Source: CALFML01 sp044222245 (GTDB taxonomy: Bacteria > Myxococcota_A > Polyangia > Palsa-1104 > JAEUJZ01). Taken from it: a DNA stretch of 64,000 nucleotides. Positions 8,314 through 14,791 of the stretch are shown piece after piece (positions within the stretch are counted from its first letter, which is position 1; each line of letters starts with the position of its first letter). Both the position numbers and the translations under genes were made by a program. Below the pieces are notes generated by a model that saw only the letters and a list, made by a program, of their open reading frames with translations, ran no database searches and was not told the origin of the DNA. Location of the stretch: assembly GCA_044222245.1 (NCBI GenBank), contig JBGANQ010000009.1:95389-159388 (forward strand), in the 5' to 3' direction.

Positions 8314-8577
8314 ATGGCACTGACCGCTGCCCACATTCGAGCGGCCAGGGCTCTCTTGCAGATGACGCAAGAGCAGCTCGCCCAGCTCTCCGGCGTTTCG
8401 GCGAAAACAATCCGCAAGGTTGAGAATGGCAAGGTCAACCCCACAGAGGACACGATGCTTCGCTTGAGGGCCACGTTTGAGGCGCGGCGCGTCCGCTTTC
8501 TGAACGGGGGGTCGCCGGGTGTCCGTCTGGTTGCGTTCGCGGATGAGACAGGAGAGCAACCCGACGCTGCGGACTAG
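8314..8577 (+). CDS. Small XRE-family repressor-like protein
   Basis: An 87-residue protein that is almost entirely a Cro/CI helix-turn-helix: HIRAARALLQMTQEQLAQLS, then KTIRKVENGKVNPTEDTMLR, with a short acidic tail. A GGGGG Shine-Dalgarno sequence precedes the ATG. It is divergent from the membrane GGDEF-HTH operon across a region with a perfect inverted repeat, as in phage and integrative-element switch regions. Its 3' end overlaps the 3' end of the last gene of the large minus-strand operon by 4 bp, an unusually tight convergent arrangement. Confidence 0.8.
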   Translation: MALTAAHIRAARALLQMTQEQLAQLSGVSAKTIRKVENGKVNPTEDTMLRLRATFEARRVRFLNGGSPGVRLVAFADETGEQPDAAD

Positions 8578-9614
8578 GCCAGGCTGATTGCCGGTGAGCC
8601 CGGCTCTGGTATGCACCCGACTGAAGCCGCAAGCTGCTGCAGCTCGGTGGGCATGGTCGCGAGCGCACTGATCTCGGCAAACTTCTTGATGTCTGCCTCA
8701 TACTGACTTGAGAGGATCTTGTACTGCACGTCTAGGACCAGCCGGTCAAACTCGGTCGCGCGCGGAAGCCCATCGTCTACTCCCCCATAGCGCCATTGCA
8801 CCCCGTTAGGCATTCCGAAGTAGTTCGGCTTTGCCGGGGGTAGTGGTGGGGGCCACATCCGCGCTTTCTGCAGTATGTTGATTATCACCGCAGGCAAGAT
8901 CGGCTCATCGGCGGTGTTGATAACTCTAAAAAATTCTGCACTGTAAGCCGCTCTTATCAGGCAGTTCCTGATATATAGCGGATATCTGCTATCGTGAATT
9001 TGTGCGGGCTGCGTAGTCGTTCCCGTTGGGAAGGTCTGGACGCTTTTCGGGCCAAGGTCGGGCACGTCGAGCGCCAGTTCCTGGCTCGCAAAAATTGTCT
9101 GATTTCGCTTGGCTTCAAAGGCCGGCAGTAAGCAATACAGGGACGCTCGCTGTCTTTGCAAGGTCGTTAGTTTTTCCCAACCACCGCTGGAGGCTGGGAG
9201 GACATATTGACCGATGAGACTTAGCAGTTCGTATGCAGCCACTAGAATCGCACCGTATCCGGTGGACGCGAGCAAGCCCAATACGGTAGTCGAGGCGGCA
9301 GTCACGATTCCCTGCGCTTTCGCCCACTCGCCGCCGCCGCGGTCCCGCCTTTCCTTGTCTTCGATCGCTCGACGGTAAGCCTCGTTATACGGATCTGGCT
9401 TGTCGCTAAACAAAATGCTTGCTTTCGTCCAGAAAATCGGCGCCAGTTTGGCGACTCGCGGCGCGCGTTTGGCTTCCGCGTCGATAAGACCCTCGTTCCT
9501 CCACCAGGCCGGCGACTCTTTCGGCAGCTTAGTTTTGGAAGGGCGCTCGCCGCTCGCGAAAGCATCGCGACCCGCGTAGTAATAGCTGATGTTGATGCCG
9601 GTCGGGACTTGCAC
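8574..9614 (-). CDS. Element protein with PTG/PAWW N-terminal module and membrane segment
   Basis: A 346-residue protein starting at GTG with AGGGGC upstream. The N-terminal ~45 residues (VPTGINISYYYAGRDAF, ERPSKTKLPKESPAWWRNEG) match the start of the protein at 11098-12060, so the two share an N-terminal module. Residues about 98-140 include a hydrophobic stretch (VLGLLASTGYGAILVAAYEL) able to enter a membrane. The C-terminal part is mixed alpha/beta and unrecognised. Last gene of the long minus-strand operon, 18 bp after the DUF2190-like gene. The shared N-terminal module suggests docking to the same partner or structure. Confidence 0.7.
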   Translation of the reverse strand: MQVPTGINISYYYAGRDAFASGERPSKTKLPKESPAWWRNEGLIDAEAKRAPRVAKLAPIFWTKASILFSDKPDPYNEAYRRAIEDKERRDRGGGEWAKAQGIVTAASTTVLGLLASTGYGAILVAAYELLSLIGQYVLPASSGGWEKLTTLQRQRASLYCLLPAFEAKRNQTIFASQELALDVPDLGPKSVQTFPTGTTTQPAQIHDSRYPLYIRNCLIRAAYSAEFFRVINTADEPILPAVIINILQKARMWPPPLPPAKPNYFGMPNGVQWRYGGVDDGLPRATEFDRLVLDVQYKILSSQYEADIKKFAEISALATMPTELQQLAASVGCIPEPGSPAISLA

Positions 9615-9632
9615 TGTGTTGCCCCTGGATTG

Positions 9633-10004
9633 TTACGGCTGTCGTCCCCATCTCATCATTATTCGAGCCATGGCACCCTTGGCCGCTGGCCCGATAGCAA
9701 CGCCGACGGTCAGGTTCCGCTTTTTTGCCTGCGCAACGGTTCCGTCGGCATTGCTGCATACTTCGGCGTCGGCGTTGATTACTTCGGACGTTTCCGCCAG
9801 TTCGATGCAGCCCAGCGCCTCGGCATACCCGTGAACCGTCGCCGATATCGCGCCCTTGGGGTGAAAAAGGATGAGTGCGTGAGCGCGCCGAGTAGGCCCT
9901 ACCTGCTCGCATTCAAAAGCGCCATCTGCGTTGACGTTTCCGGTCAGCCGCACCCACCGATGATGGGGAATCGACCCTGCTTTTGCGTAGACCGCTATTT
10001 TCAT
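9633..10004 (-). CDS. Small protein resembling DUF2190-type capsid cement
   Basis: A 123-residue protein. The start MKIAVYAKAG is chosen because its ATG overlaps the stop of the collagen-like gene (ATGA at 10001-10004). The sequence layout fits DUF2190-type phage decoration proteins: a WVRLTGNVNADGAFE opening, a GYAEALGCIELAETSEV strand, NADAEVCSNADGTVA, and a closing VGVAIGPAAKGAMARIMM that mirrors the 'VGIAL..A..G..V.V.L' ending of that family. This match is by pattern only. If right, it is the best hint that the operon builds a particle. Confidence 0.5.
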   Translation of the reverse strand: MKIAVYAKAGSIPHHRWVRLTGNVNADGAFECEQVGPTRRAHALILFHPKGAISATVHGYAEALGCIELAETSEVINADAEVCSNADGTVAQAKKRNLTVGVAIGPAAKGAMARIMMRWGRQP

Positions 10005-11089
10005 TTTATTCTCGCTTTGATCGTCAAACCAAAGTGATTCCATGCGCCGCTGGAAAGTGCGATTAGCTTGTCGCCAACATTGACAGTAAGTGGAACGGCC
10101 GACGTAAACGAGGTTACGCCAGGTGCGGCGTTAAATATCACCGAGGTTGCGCTGAATAGTGACGAGCCGGCAGGGGCCAGCGCGATGGTGATTTGTAGGG
10201 GAGAATTGGGGCCAGCCTGGGTTTCCATGATCCAGTCAGTTGCCTTGCCCGCGGCACTGCATACCTCTGGAGTCGCTTGAAGGAAAGCGAGAAAAACTTG
10301 GCCGGTAGCGCCAAAAGCCGCATTCGCCACTAGCGGCTGGTTGCTATCTACGCAGAGCCTAATACTGTCCTGAATGCCATTTAGGCCCGGCAACCCTTGG
10401 TCGCCTTTGTCGCCTTTGGGGCCGGGCAACCCTTGGTCGCCTTTGTCGCCCTTGGGGCCGGGCAACCCTTGGTCGCCCTTGTCGCCCTTATCGCCCTTGT
10501 CGCCCTTGAGGCCGGGCAGCCCTTGGTCGCCCTTATCGCCCTTGAGGCCGGGCAGCCCTTGGTCGCCCTTGTCGCCCTTGGGGCCGGGTAGTCCTGGGTC
10601 GCCCTTGTCGCCTTTTGGCCCTTGGCTGGGCGGAATCTTCGCGCTTGACTTTTCCCTCGACTCTGGATCGAAGAGGTGGCGCCAGGCTCGATTATATTCT
10701 TCTTGACTTTTCCGAAGTGTGAATAGGACTTCGACGAGCGCTGCGGCAGCTCTGCTAACCTGGGCCGATTGGTCGGCGACCGGCTGTTTTGGTTGGGTTA
10801 GTCCCAACAAAAATGCACGCACCTCATCGAAGGTTAGAGCGAGAGCTAGTTTTGCAAGCTCTCCCGGCTGCTCCGGCAGTCCCTCCGCACTGTAACGGCC
10901 CGCTGTCAAAGGCCAGGTCATGTGCCGATGGTCAAGTCGCGGGCGGCTCGAAGAGTCTGTTGCCCGAGGCACCAGAGCCGGCAAGTCACCGATTGGGCTA
11001 GCTAGCCCCTGCAGTAAATCTCTGACCAGCGGAGCCTGAAGGCGAAAGAGATCGCCTGCAACAGCCAGAATATCGCGAATTTTTGTCAC
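10001..11089 (-). CDS. Collagen-like fibre protein
   Basis: A 362-residue protein with three parts: an alpha-helical N-terminal domain (about 1-150), an uninterrupted stalk of 27 Gly-X-Y triplets rich in GDK, GDQ and GLP (DNA about 10380-10621), and a beta-rich C-terminal domain of ~120 residues. The GTG start at 11089 (VTKIRDILAV) is preferred: AGAGG lies just upstream and the preceding gene ends at 11098. The N-terminal helical domain is paralogous to that of 13804-14769 (shared LTF-E-R-F--GL-Q-KQP and Y--AWR-LF). Collagen stalks in phage and bacterial proteins form trimeric fibres; the C-terminal head would then be a trimerisation or receptor-binding domain. No signal peptide, so surface display would be on a particle or through a dedicated route. 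Confidence 0.8.
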   Translation of the reverse strand: MTKIRDILAVAGDLFRLQAPLVRDLLQGLASPIGDLPALVPRATDSSSRPRLDHRHMTWPLTAGRYSAEGLPEQPGELAKLALALTFDEVRAFLLGLTQPKQPVADQSAQVSRAAAALVEVLFTLRKSQEEYNRAWRHLFDPESREKSSAKIPPSQGPKGDKGDPGLPGPKGDKGDQGLPGLKGDKGDQGLPGLKGDKGDKGDKGDQGLPGPKGDKGDQGLPGPKGDKGDQGLPGLNGIQDSIRLCVDSNQPLVANAAFGATGQVFLAFLQATPEVCSAAGKATDWIMETQAGPNSPLQITIALAPAGSSLFSATSVIFNAAPGVTSFTSAVPLTVNVGDKLIALSSGAWNHFGLTIKARIK

Positions 11090-11097
11090 TGGTCCCT

Positions 11098-12060
11098 CTA
11101 CACATAAACTTGTGTGCGCCAAGCCGGGCCGAAGATCTCGGCAAGAGTGGAAGCGGGTACGGCGTAGCCTCGGCGGCTGTGATCGTCCCACTTCACGACT
11201 CCCTTGTCAGAGTCAAGCCCATAGTTAGATGGGCTACCGCGCAGCGGGTCCGGGTAGATTCGCGACCACGAGCCCGGTCTCCCGCCCAGGCCGAATCCCT
11301 GACCAGAAGTGGTGCCAACCATGATCCTCGCACCGGGCTTGGTCCTATAGCCCGCTCGCGAGTAGACAAGAATCGAATCAAGAGGAACCGTCCGGCCACC
11401 CATGGTTCCGTAAAGCTCGTAAGTTATAGCCACCGGGCCGGGGGGGGGAACAAACACGCCATCCCCAGGATTTCCCCGCTGAGGCGCAGGCGGGGCCGGT
11501 CTGACTCGCGGCGGCATCCCGGCGCCCTGCCCTTGCGCGCCGGCGACAAATAGGCCGGTCTGCAGTAGCTGATCATCCGTGGGCACCAGCCCCTGCGGGT
11601 CTGCGAATGGAGCCCGGTTCAGCCCGTCTGTCAAACCTTTGCGGTAGCCAGCCGAGAAGTTAGGCGCGGCAACGCGCAGCCTGGCAGTAACCGGGTCCTG
11701 CAGAGCCCAAAGGTAACCCGCCCAATAATCGTCTGCCCAATTCGGAAGGCTCACTTGCTGGACGGGCGGCTGATTTGAGTTCGCTGGCAGGACTCGCGGT
11801 CCGCCTGGAGATAGTCGCGACGCGCCACCACCTCCCGAACCAAATACCACCGGCATCGGCAACCCCTGAGCGTCGTAGAATATCGTCTCTACCCCTGTTC
11901 TGGATGGCTGCCCCCCCCAAACGTCCTTCACGCCCTCATTGACCCACCAAGCTGGCGTGCCGATCGGCGGGTCGGCTACGGGCCTTTGCCCGCGATAGAG
12001 TGCAAGTCCTCGACCGTTTTGATAGAAGTCCGCGTTTGCCCCAGTAGGTGCTTGAGCCAT
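11098..12060 (-). CDS. Element protein with PTG/PAWW N-terminal module
   Basis: A 320-residue protein. Its first ~45 residues (APTGANADFYQNGRGLALYR, then GTPAWWVNEG) repeat the N-terminal module of the protein at 8574-9614. A conserved-looking ADDYWAGYLWALQDP segment resembles PYNEAYRRAIED in that paralogue. The middle is Pro/Gly-rich (GGGGASRLSPGGPRVLPA; RVRPAPPAPQRGNPGDG) and the C-terminal ~110 residues are beta-rich and unfamiliar. First gene of the left sub-operon; its start lies 27 bp from a 35-bp tandem repeat that probably belongs to its control region. Function unknown, likely structural. Confidence 0.7.
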   Translation of the reverse strand: MAQAPTGANADFYQNGRGLALYRGQRPVADPPIGTPAWWVNEGVKDVWGGQPSRTGVETIFYDAQGLPMPVVFGSGGGGASRLSPGGPRVLPANSNQPPVQQVSLPNWADDYWAGYLWALQDPVTARLRVAAPNFSAGYRKGLTDGLNRAPFADPQGLVPTDDQLLQTGLFVAGAQGQGAGMPPRVRPAPPAPQRGNPGDGVFVPPPGPVAITYELYGTMGGRTVPLDSILVYSRAGYRTKPGARIMVGTTSGQGFGLGGRPGSWSRIYPDPLRGSPSNYGLDSDKGVVKWDDHSRRGYAVPASTLAEIFGPAWRTQVYV

Positions 12061-12086
12061 GCGTCAAGAGCCCTCCCAGAGCCATC

Positions 12087-12156
12087 GTAGCTGCTCCAAA
12101 AAGGGGCTGTCCACTTGCTTTGTAGCTGCTCCAAAAAGGGCCTGTCTACGTGCTTT
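12087..12156. repeat. Two tandem 35-bp direct repeats upstream of divergent genes
   Basis: Copies at 12087-12121 and 12122-12156 match at 32 of 35 positions; each begins GTAGCTGCTCCAAAAAGGG and ends TGCTTT. They lie between the minus-strand gene starting at 12060 and the plus-strand TPR gene starting at 12203. Head-to-tail placement in a divergent promoter region suggests paired operator sites, or a short duplication made when the cargo genes inserted. Confidence 0.75.
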
Positions 12157-12202
12157 TGTTTTCCCTCTTGACCAACGGGCCTACGCTAGGAAACGATTAA
12201 AT

Positions 12203-12892
12203 ATGCGATTGCTCTTGTTATTGGTCTGGTTGCTAGCGTCCGTAGGGATTGCATCCGCCGACGAGTCGACGGTCGACCCCGCGGCAGACCGCAAGCTCGC
12301 GGCGGAGCACTACAATGCTGGGCGGGATGCTTTCACGGCGGGGAGATATGCCACGGCGCTACTGGAGTTCGAGGCAGCCTATGCACTCAGCCATGAGCCA
12401 ATCCTCGTAGAGGACATGGCCGTGACTGCTGAAAAAATGGGAAACGTCGACAAGGCGATAGAGCTGTCCCGAAAGTTCTTGACCCTGGTGAATAAGGCCG
12501 ACGAGCCCGAGGCTGTGGAGGCTGCCAACACGCGCATCGCCCGCCTTGCTGGTGCGGCTCCAATCGGTGCGGCAGCGTTACAGCCGGCAGCCGCTCCTAG
12601 CCGGCCCCAGGGGGCCGACAAGCGAGCGAGCCACAGACGTGCAACCATTGGCGGGTCGGTCTTGGTTGCTGGCGGAGGCGGTTTCTTAGTGGCGTCGCTG
12701 ATCACTGCCGCATTGGGCGGCTCCCTTGCAAACATGGTTGAGAATACCCCCCTTACGCTACCCGCCCTTGATGACTCTTTGAGCCGAGGACGGGGCCTCA
12801 ATGCAGCGTCAGGCGCTACGGCGGGTATTGGCGTCGCGCTGGTGGTTGGGGGAGGGCTCTGGTTGGGCTTGGATAGGCGCAAACGGGACTAG
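12203..12892 (+). CDS. Periplasmic TPR protein with C-terminal membrane segments (cargo gene)
   Basis: A 229-residue protein; the start MRLLLLLVWL gives a proper signal peptide (cleavage near GIASA-DE), unlike the longer in-frame start at 12059. Residues about 30-115 are TPR-like helices (HYNAGRDAFTAGRYATALLE, KAIELSRKFLTLV), followed by an Ala/Pro linker and a C-terminal half with two Gly-rich transmembrane helices and a terminal RRKRD. This architecture is the same as that of the host protein at 55887-56750, so the gene looks like host-style cargo. It is the only plus-strand gene inside the large minus-strand block and converges on a lipoprotein gene. Confidence 0.8.
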   Translation: MRLLLLLVWLLASVGIASADESTVDPAADRKLAAEHYNAGRDAFTAGRYATALLEFEAAYALSHEPILVEDMAVTAEKMGNVDKAIELSRKFLTLVNKADEPEAVEAANTRIARLAGAAPIGAAALQPAAAPSRPQGADKRASHRRATIGGSVLVAGGGGFLVASLITAALGGSLANMVENTPLTLPALDDSLSRGRGLNAASGATAGIGVALVVGGGLWLGLDRRKRD

Positions 12893-12902
12893 AAGGCTCG
12901 GA

Positions 12903-13535
12903 TCAACCCGTGAGCCCTCGCTTGCAGCAAAGCACTCCCTGCTTGGGATCGGAATTAGCGGCACCTGCCAAAGTCCCATTCGTCGTGGACCAGACGCCCA
13001 TCATATCCATAACCCTCGGCAGACCGCCGCACTTTGCGGTGCCACTTCTTCCCGTGGAACCGCAGCCGTAAAGCAGCTGGTTACCGGCGGCTCCGCCGCA
13101 GGTCTCCATGGAGACGGTCCCGATCCAAAATGCCGGGACCTCGGCTGCAAAGAATGACCCCGCTGAAACACAGGTCGCCTGGTCCACCCCTGCAGAAGAG
13201 GTGCAGGCGGTCCAGCCCGAGGCGCACAGCGTATCGGCCCCGCCGGCTTGAAAAGTGCCAGGACAGCCCGTAGCGCTCGGGCCAAGGTAGACTGCACCCT
13301 GGCCCTTGCAGCCTGGCGTCGAGGAAGACGAATCACCGCCGGGTCCGTCTACAATGCCAAGGTCTATCGGGACTGCGGCATCGGCCTGCGGTGGCGTGGT
13401 ACATACACCACCGCTGCACACCATGCCCGCTGGGCAGCTCGGCGACTCTGACGGGCAGAGGACCGTGACTTTTGTAAGGTCGGGCTGAAAACAGCCACCG
13501 AACATGAGAAGAAGGGCAGTGAGCCGGCGCGACAT
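12903..13535 (-). CDS. Cys-rich lipoprotein of host style (cargo gene)
   Basis: A 210-residue protein with signal peptide and lipobox (LLMFGGC), then a CPAGMVCSGGVCTTPP segment, an Asp-rich linker (ADAAVPIDLGIVDGPGGDSS) and a ~140-residue Cys-rich domain. The same lipobox / Cys-pattern / Asp-Leu linker layout is seen in host lipoproteins in this window (56750-57757). AAAGGAGG lies 5 bases before the ATG. It ends 10 bp from the TPR gene on the other strand; together they form a host-like pair lodged between two blocks of element genes. Likely an outer-membrane or surface lipoprotein; no enzyme domain seen. Confidence 0.8.
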   Translation of the reverse strand: MSRRLTALLLMFGGCFQPDLTKVTVLCPSESPSCPAGMVCSGGVCTTPPQADAAVPIDLGIVDGPGGDSSSSTPGCKGQGAVYLGPSATGCPGTFQAGGADTLCASGWTACTSSAGVDQATCVSAGSFFAAEVPAFWIGTVSMETCGGAAGNQLLYGCGSTGRSGTAKCGGLPRVMDMMGVWSTTNGTLAGAANSDPKQGVLCCKRGLTG

Positions 13536-13598
13536 GGGAGCCTCCTTTCAGCTGAGGCTACCATGTCTGCGACGCTAACGGCTACTGCCGGGCTGGGG

Positions 13599-13799
13599 CT
13601 AGGGGACTTTGGAGTCGCCGGTCGTTGTCGGGGCCGTGGGGGTCGGCGCGGCTGCAAGGCCAGCCGGCGCGAGTCGGACAGAAGAGGGGGGACAACATGC
13701 GTCTAGGCGCGCCTGAAGGGTATCGGCAATCCTTGCAAGCTCCAAACACCCCGGATCTTCGGTCAGCCGGCGGATCTGATCTACATATGAACCTGCCAT
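13599..13799 (-). CDS. Small hypothetical protein coupled to the fibre-like gene
   Basis: A 66-residue protein starting MAGSYVDQIRRLTEDPG, whose ATG lies 4 bp after the stop of the 13804-14769 gene with a GGGG purine run just upstream. The first 40 residues are helical with two adjacent Cys (LDACCPP), then a Pro/Ala/Thr-rich tail. Included because of the spacing and codon use; function unknown. The following ~60 bp to 13536 would carry the promoter for the lipoprotein gene. Confidence 0.5.
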   Translation of the reverse strand: MAGSYVDQIRRLTEDPGCLELARIADTLQARLDACCPPSSVRLAPAGLAAAPTPTAPTTTGDSKVP

Positions 13800-13803
13800 T
13801 GGC

Positions 13804-14769
13804 CTACCCCGCCACCGTGGCAAAGCCGCAGTCCATCACGACGCTTCCAGCCAGACCAAAGGTATTGCGGACGGTAAAGCCAGAGCTGGTCACTGCGGCG
13901 ATATTGAGCTTGGTATCTTGGGACAAGACAACGGGCTGATAAGCCTGCGTACCACCACCGGGGCCGGGCTGCCGAAATTCCGTCCCAAACTGAACCGTGA
14001 AAAGATTCGTGCTCGCTGGTGAGCCCGCGGCAGAGACCGTGATCCGCCACTTGTTGGCGTAGTCCGTATTGAAGGTCTGGTATGGATATCCGCTCACATC
14101 GGGCGATCCAAGCGCCACAACGCTCTGAATCGTGCCGTCGATTCCAACAATTCGGGGCGCCTTGGTGGGTGACTTGTGGTCGTCCGTCGCGCCTTGACCA
14201 CCAAAAAGACGACGCCAAGCGTCCTGGTACTGAGCCCAAGTCAGGTTCAGACCATACAAGACACTCATGAGGGCGTTAGCCGCATAGTACGCCTGGATCT
14301 TCTGGGCGGGGGTGGGCTGCTTCTCTTGCGCCAATCCCTGGATAAAGGAGCGGTTCTCCTCAAAGGTAAGGCTGGTGAAAAGCTGTGTCAGCTCACCAAC
14401 CGACTCGATATAGCCATTCTGTGTGTAGACCCCTGCCTTGGGCGGGAAGGTCAGTTCCGCGACCGCCGCCTCCATGCTAGTGGCGAGGTCAGGGCGGGCT
14501 TGAGCTACGGCGCTCGGGGTGAGGGTAGGGTTGACCGCCAAAGGATTGGCGATCGAGAGGCCGGCGATCGCATCCTGAACGACGGCCATGAAAAGCCGCT
14601 GGATTGAACCGTTACTCAACAGGTCTCGCAAGTCGCGCTGCACGTCGCGAACATCTTCGCGAGTGTGGCGCAGCCGGCGCTGGGTCTCGTCGTCCGTGCG
14701 GGCGAATCCCACGGCTGCAGCCGTGGCGGCGCCAAGCAACAGCCCCTCTAGCTTGTTATTGTTTTCCAT
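13804..14769 (-). CDS. Fibre-like protein, stalkless paralogue of the collagen protein
   Basis: A 321-residue protein; the start MENNNKLEGL at 14769 is backed by GGGGGAG 7 bases upstream, while the longer frame runs into the preceding gene. The N-terminus has a Gly/Ala-rich hydrophobic segment (LEGLLLGAATAAAVGFA), then a coiled-coil-prone stretch (QRRLRHTREDVRDVQRDLRD). Residues about 130-205 (SLTFEENRSFIQGLAQEKQP, then YQDAWRRLFGG) are paralogous to the N-terminal domain of the collagen protein at 10001-11089. The C-terminal ~115 residues are beta-rich with no match. The pair thus has a common helical base and swapped outer domains, as seen in adhesins and receptor-binding fibres. The 22-bp spacing to the upstream gene places it in the operon. 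Confidence 0.75.
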   Translation of the reverse strand: MENNNKLEGLLLGAATAAAVGFARTDDETQRRLRHTREDVRDVQRDLRDLLSNGSIQRLFMAVVQDAIAGLSIANPLAVNPTLTPSAVAQARPDLATSMEAAVAELTFPPKAGVYTQNGYIESVGELTQLFTSLTFEENRSFIQGLAQEKQPTPAQKIQAYYAANALMSVLYGLNLTWAQYQDAWRRLFGGQGATDDHKSPTKAPRIVGIDGTIQSVVALGSPDVSGYPYQTFNTDYANKWRITVSAAGSPASTNLFTVQFGTEFRQPGPGGGTQAYQPVVLSQDTKLNIAAVTSSGFTVRNTFGLAGSVVMDCGFATVAG

Positions 14770-14791
14770 GGTTCTGCTCCCCCAATGAATG

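Noticed and set aside
12059..12202. Extended N-terminus of the TPR protein
   Set aside because: It would read through the 35-bp tandem repeats and bury the signal peptide; the start at 12203 gives a normal signal sequence.
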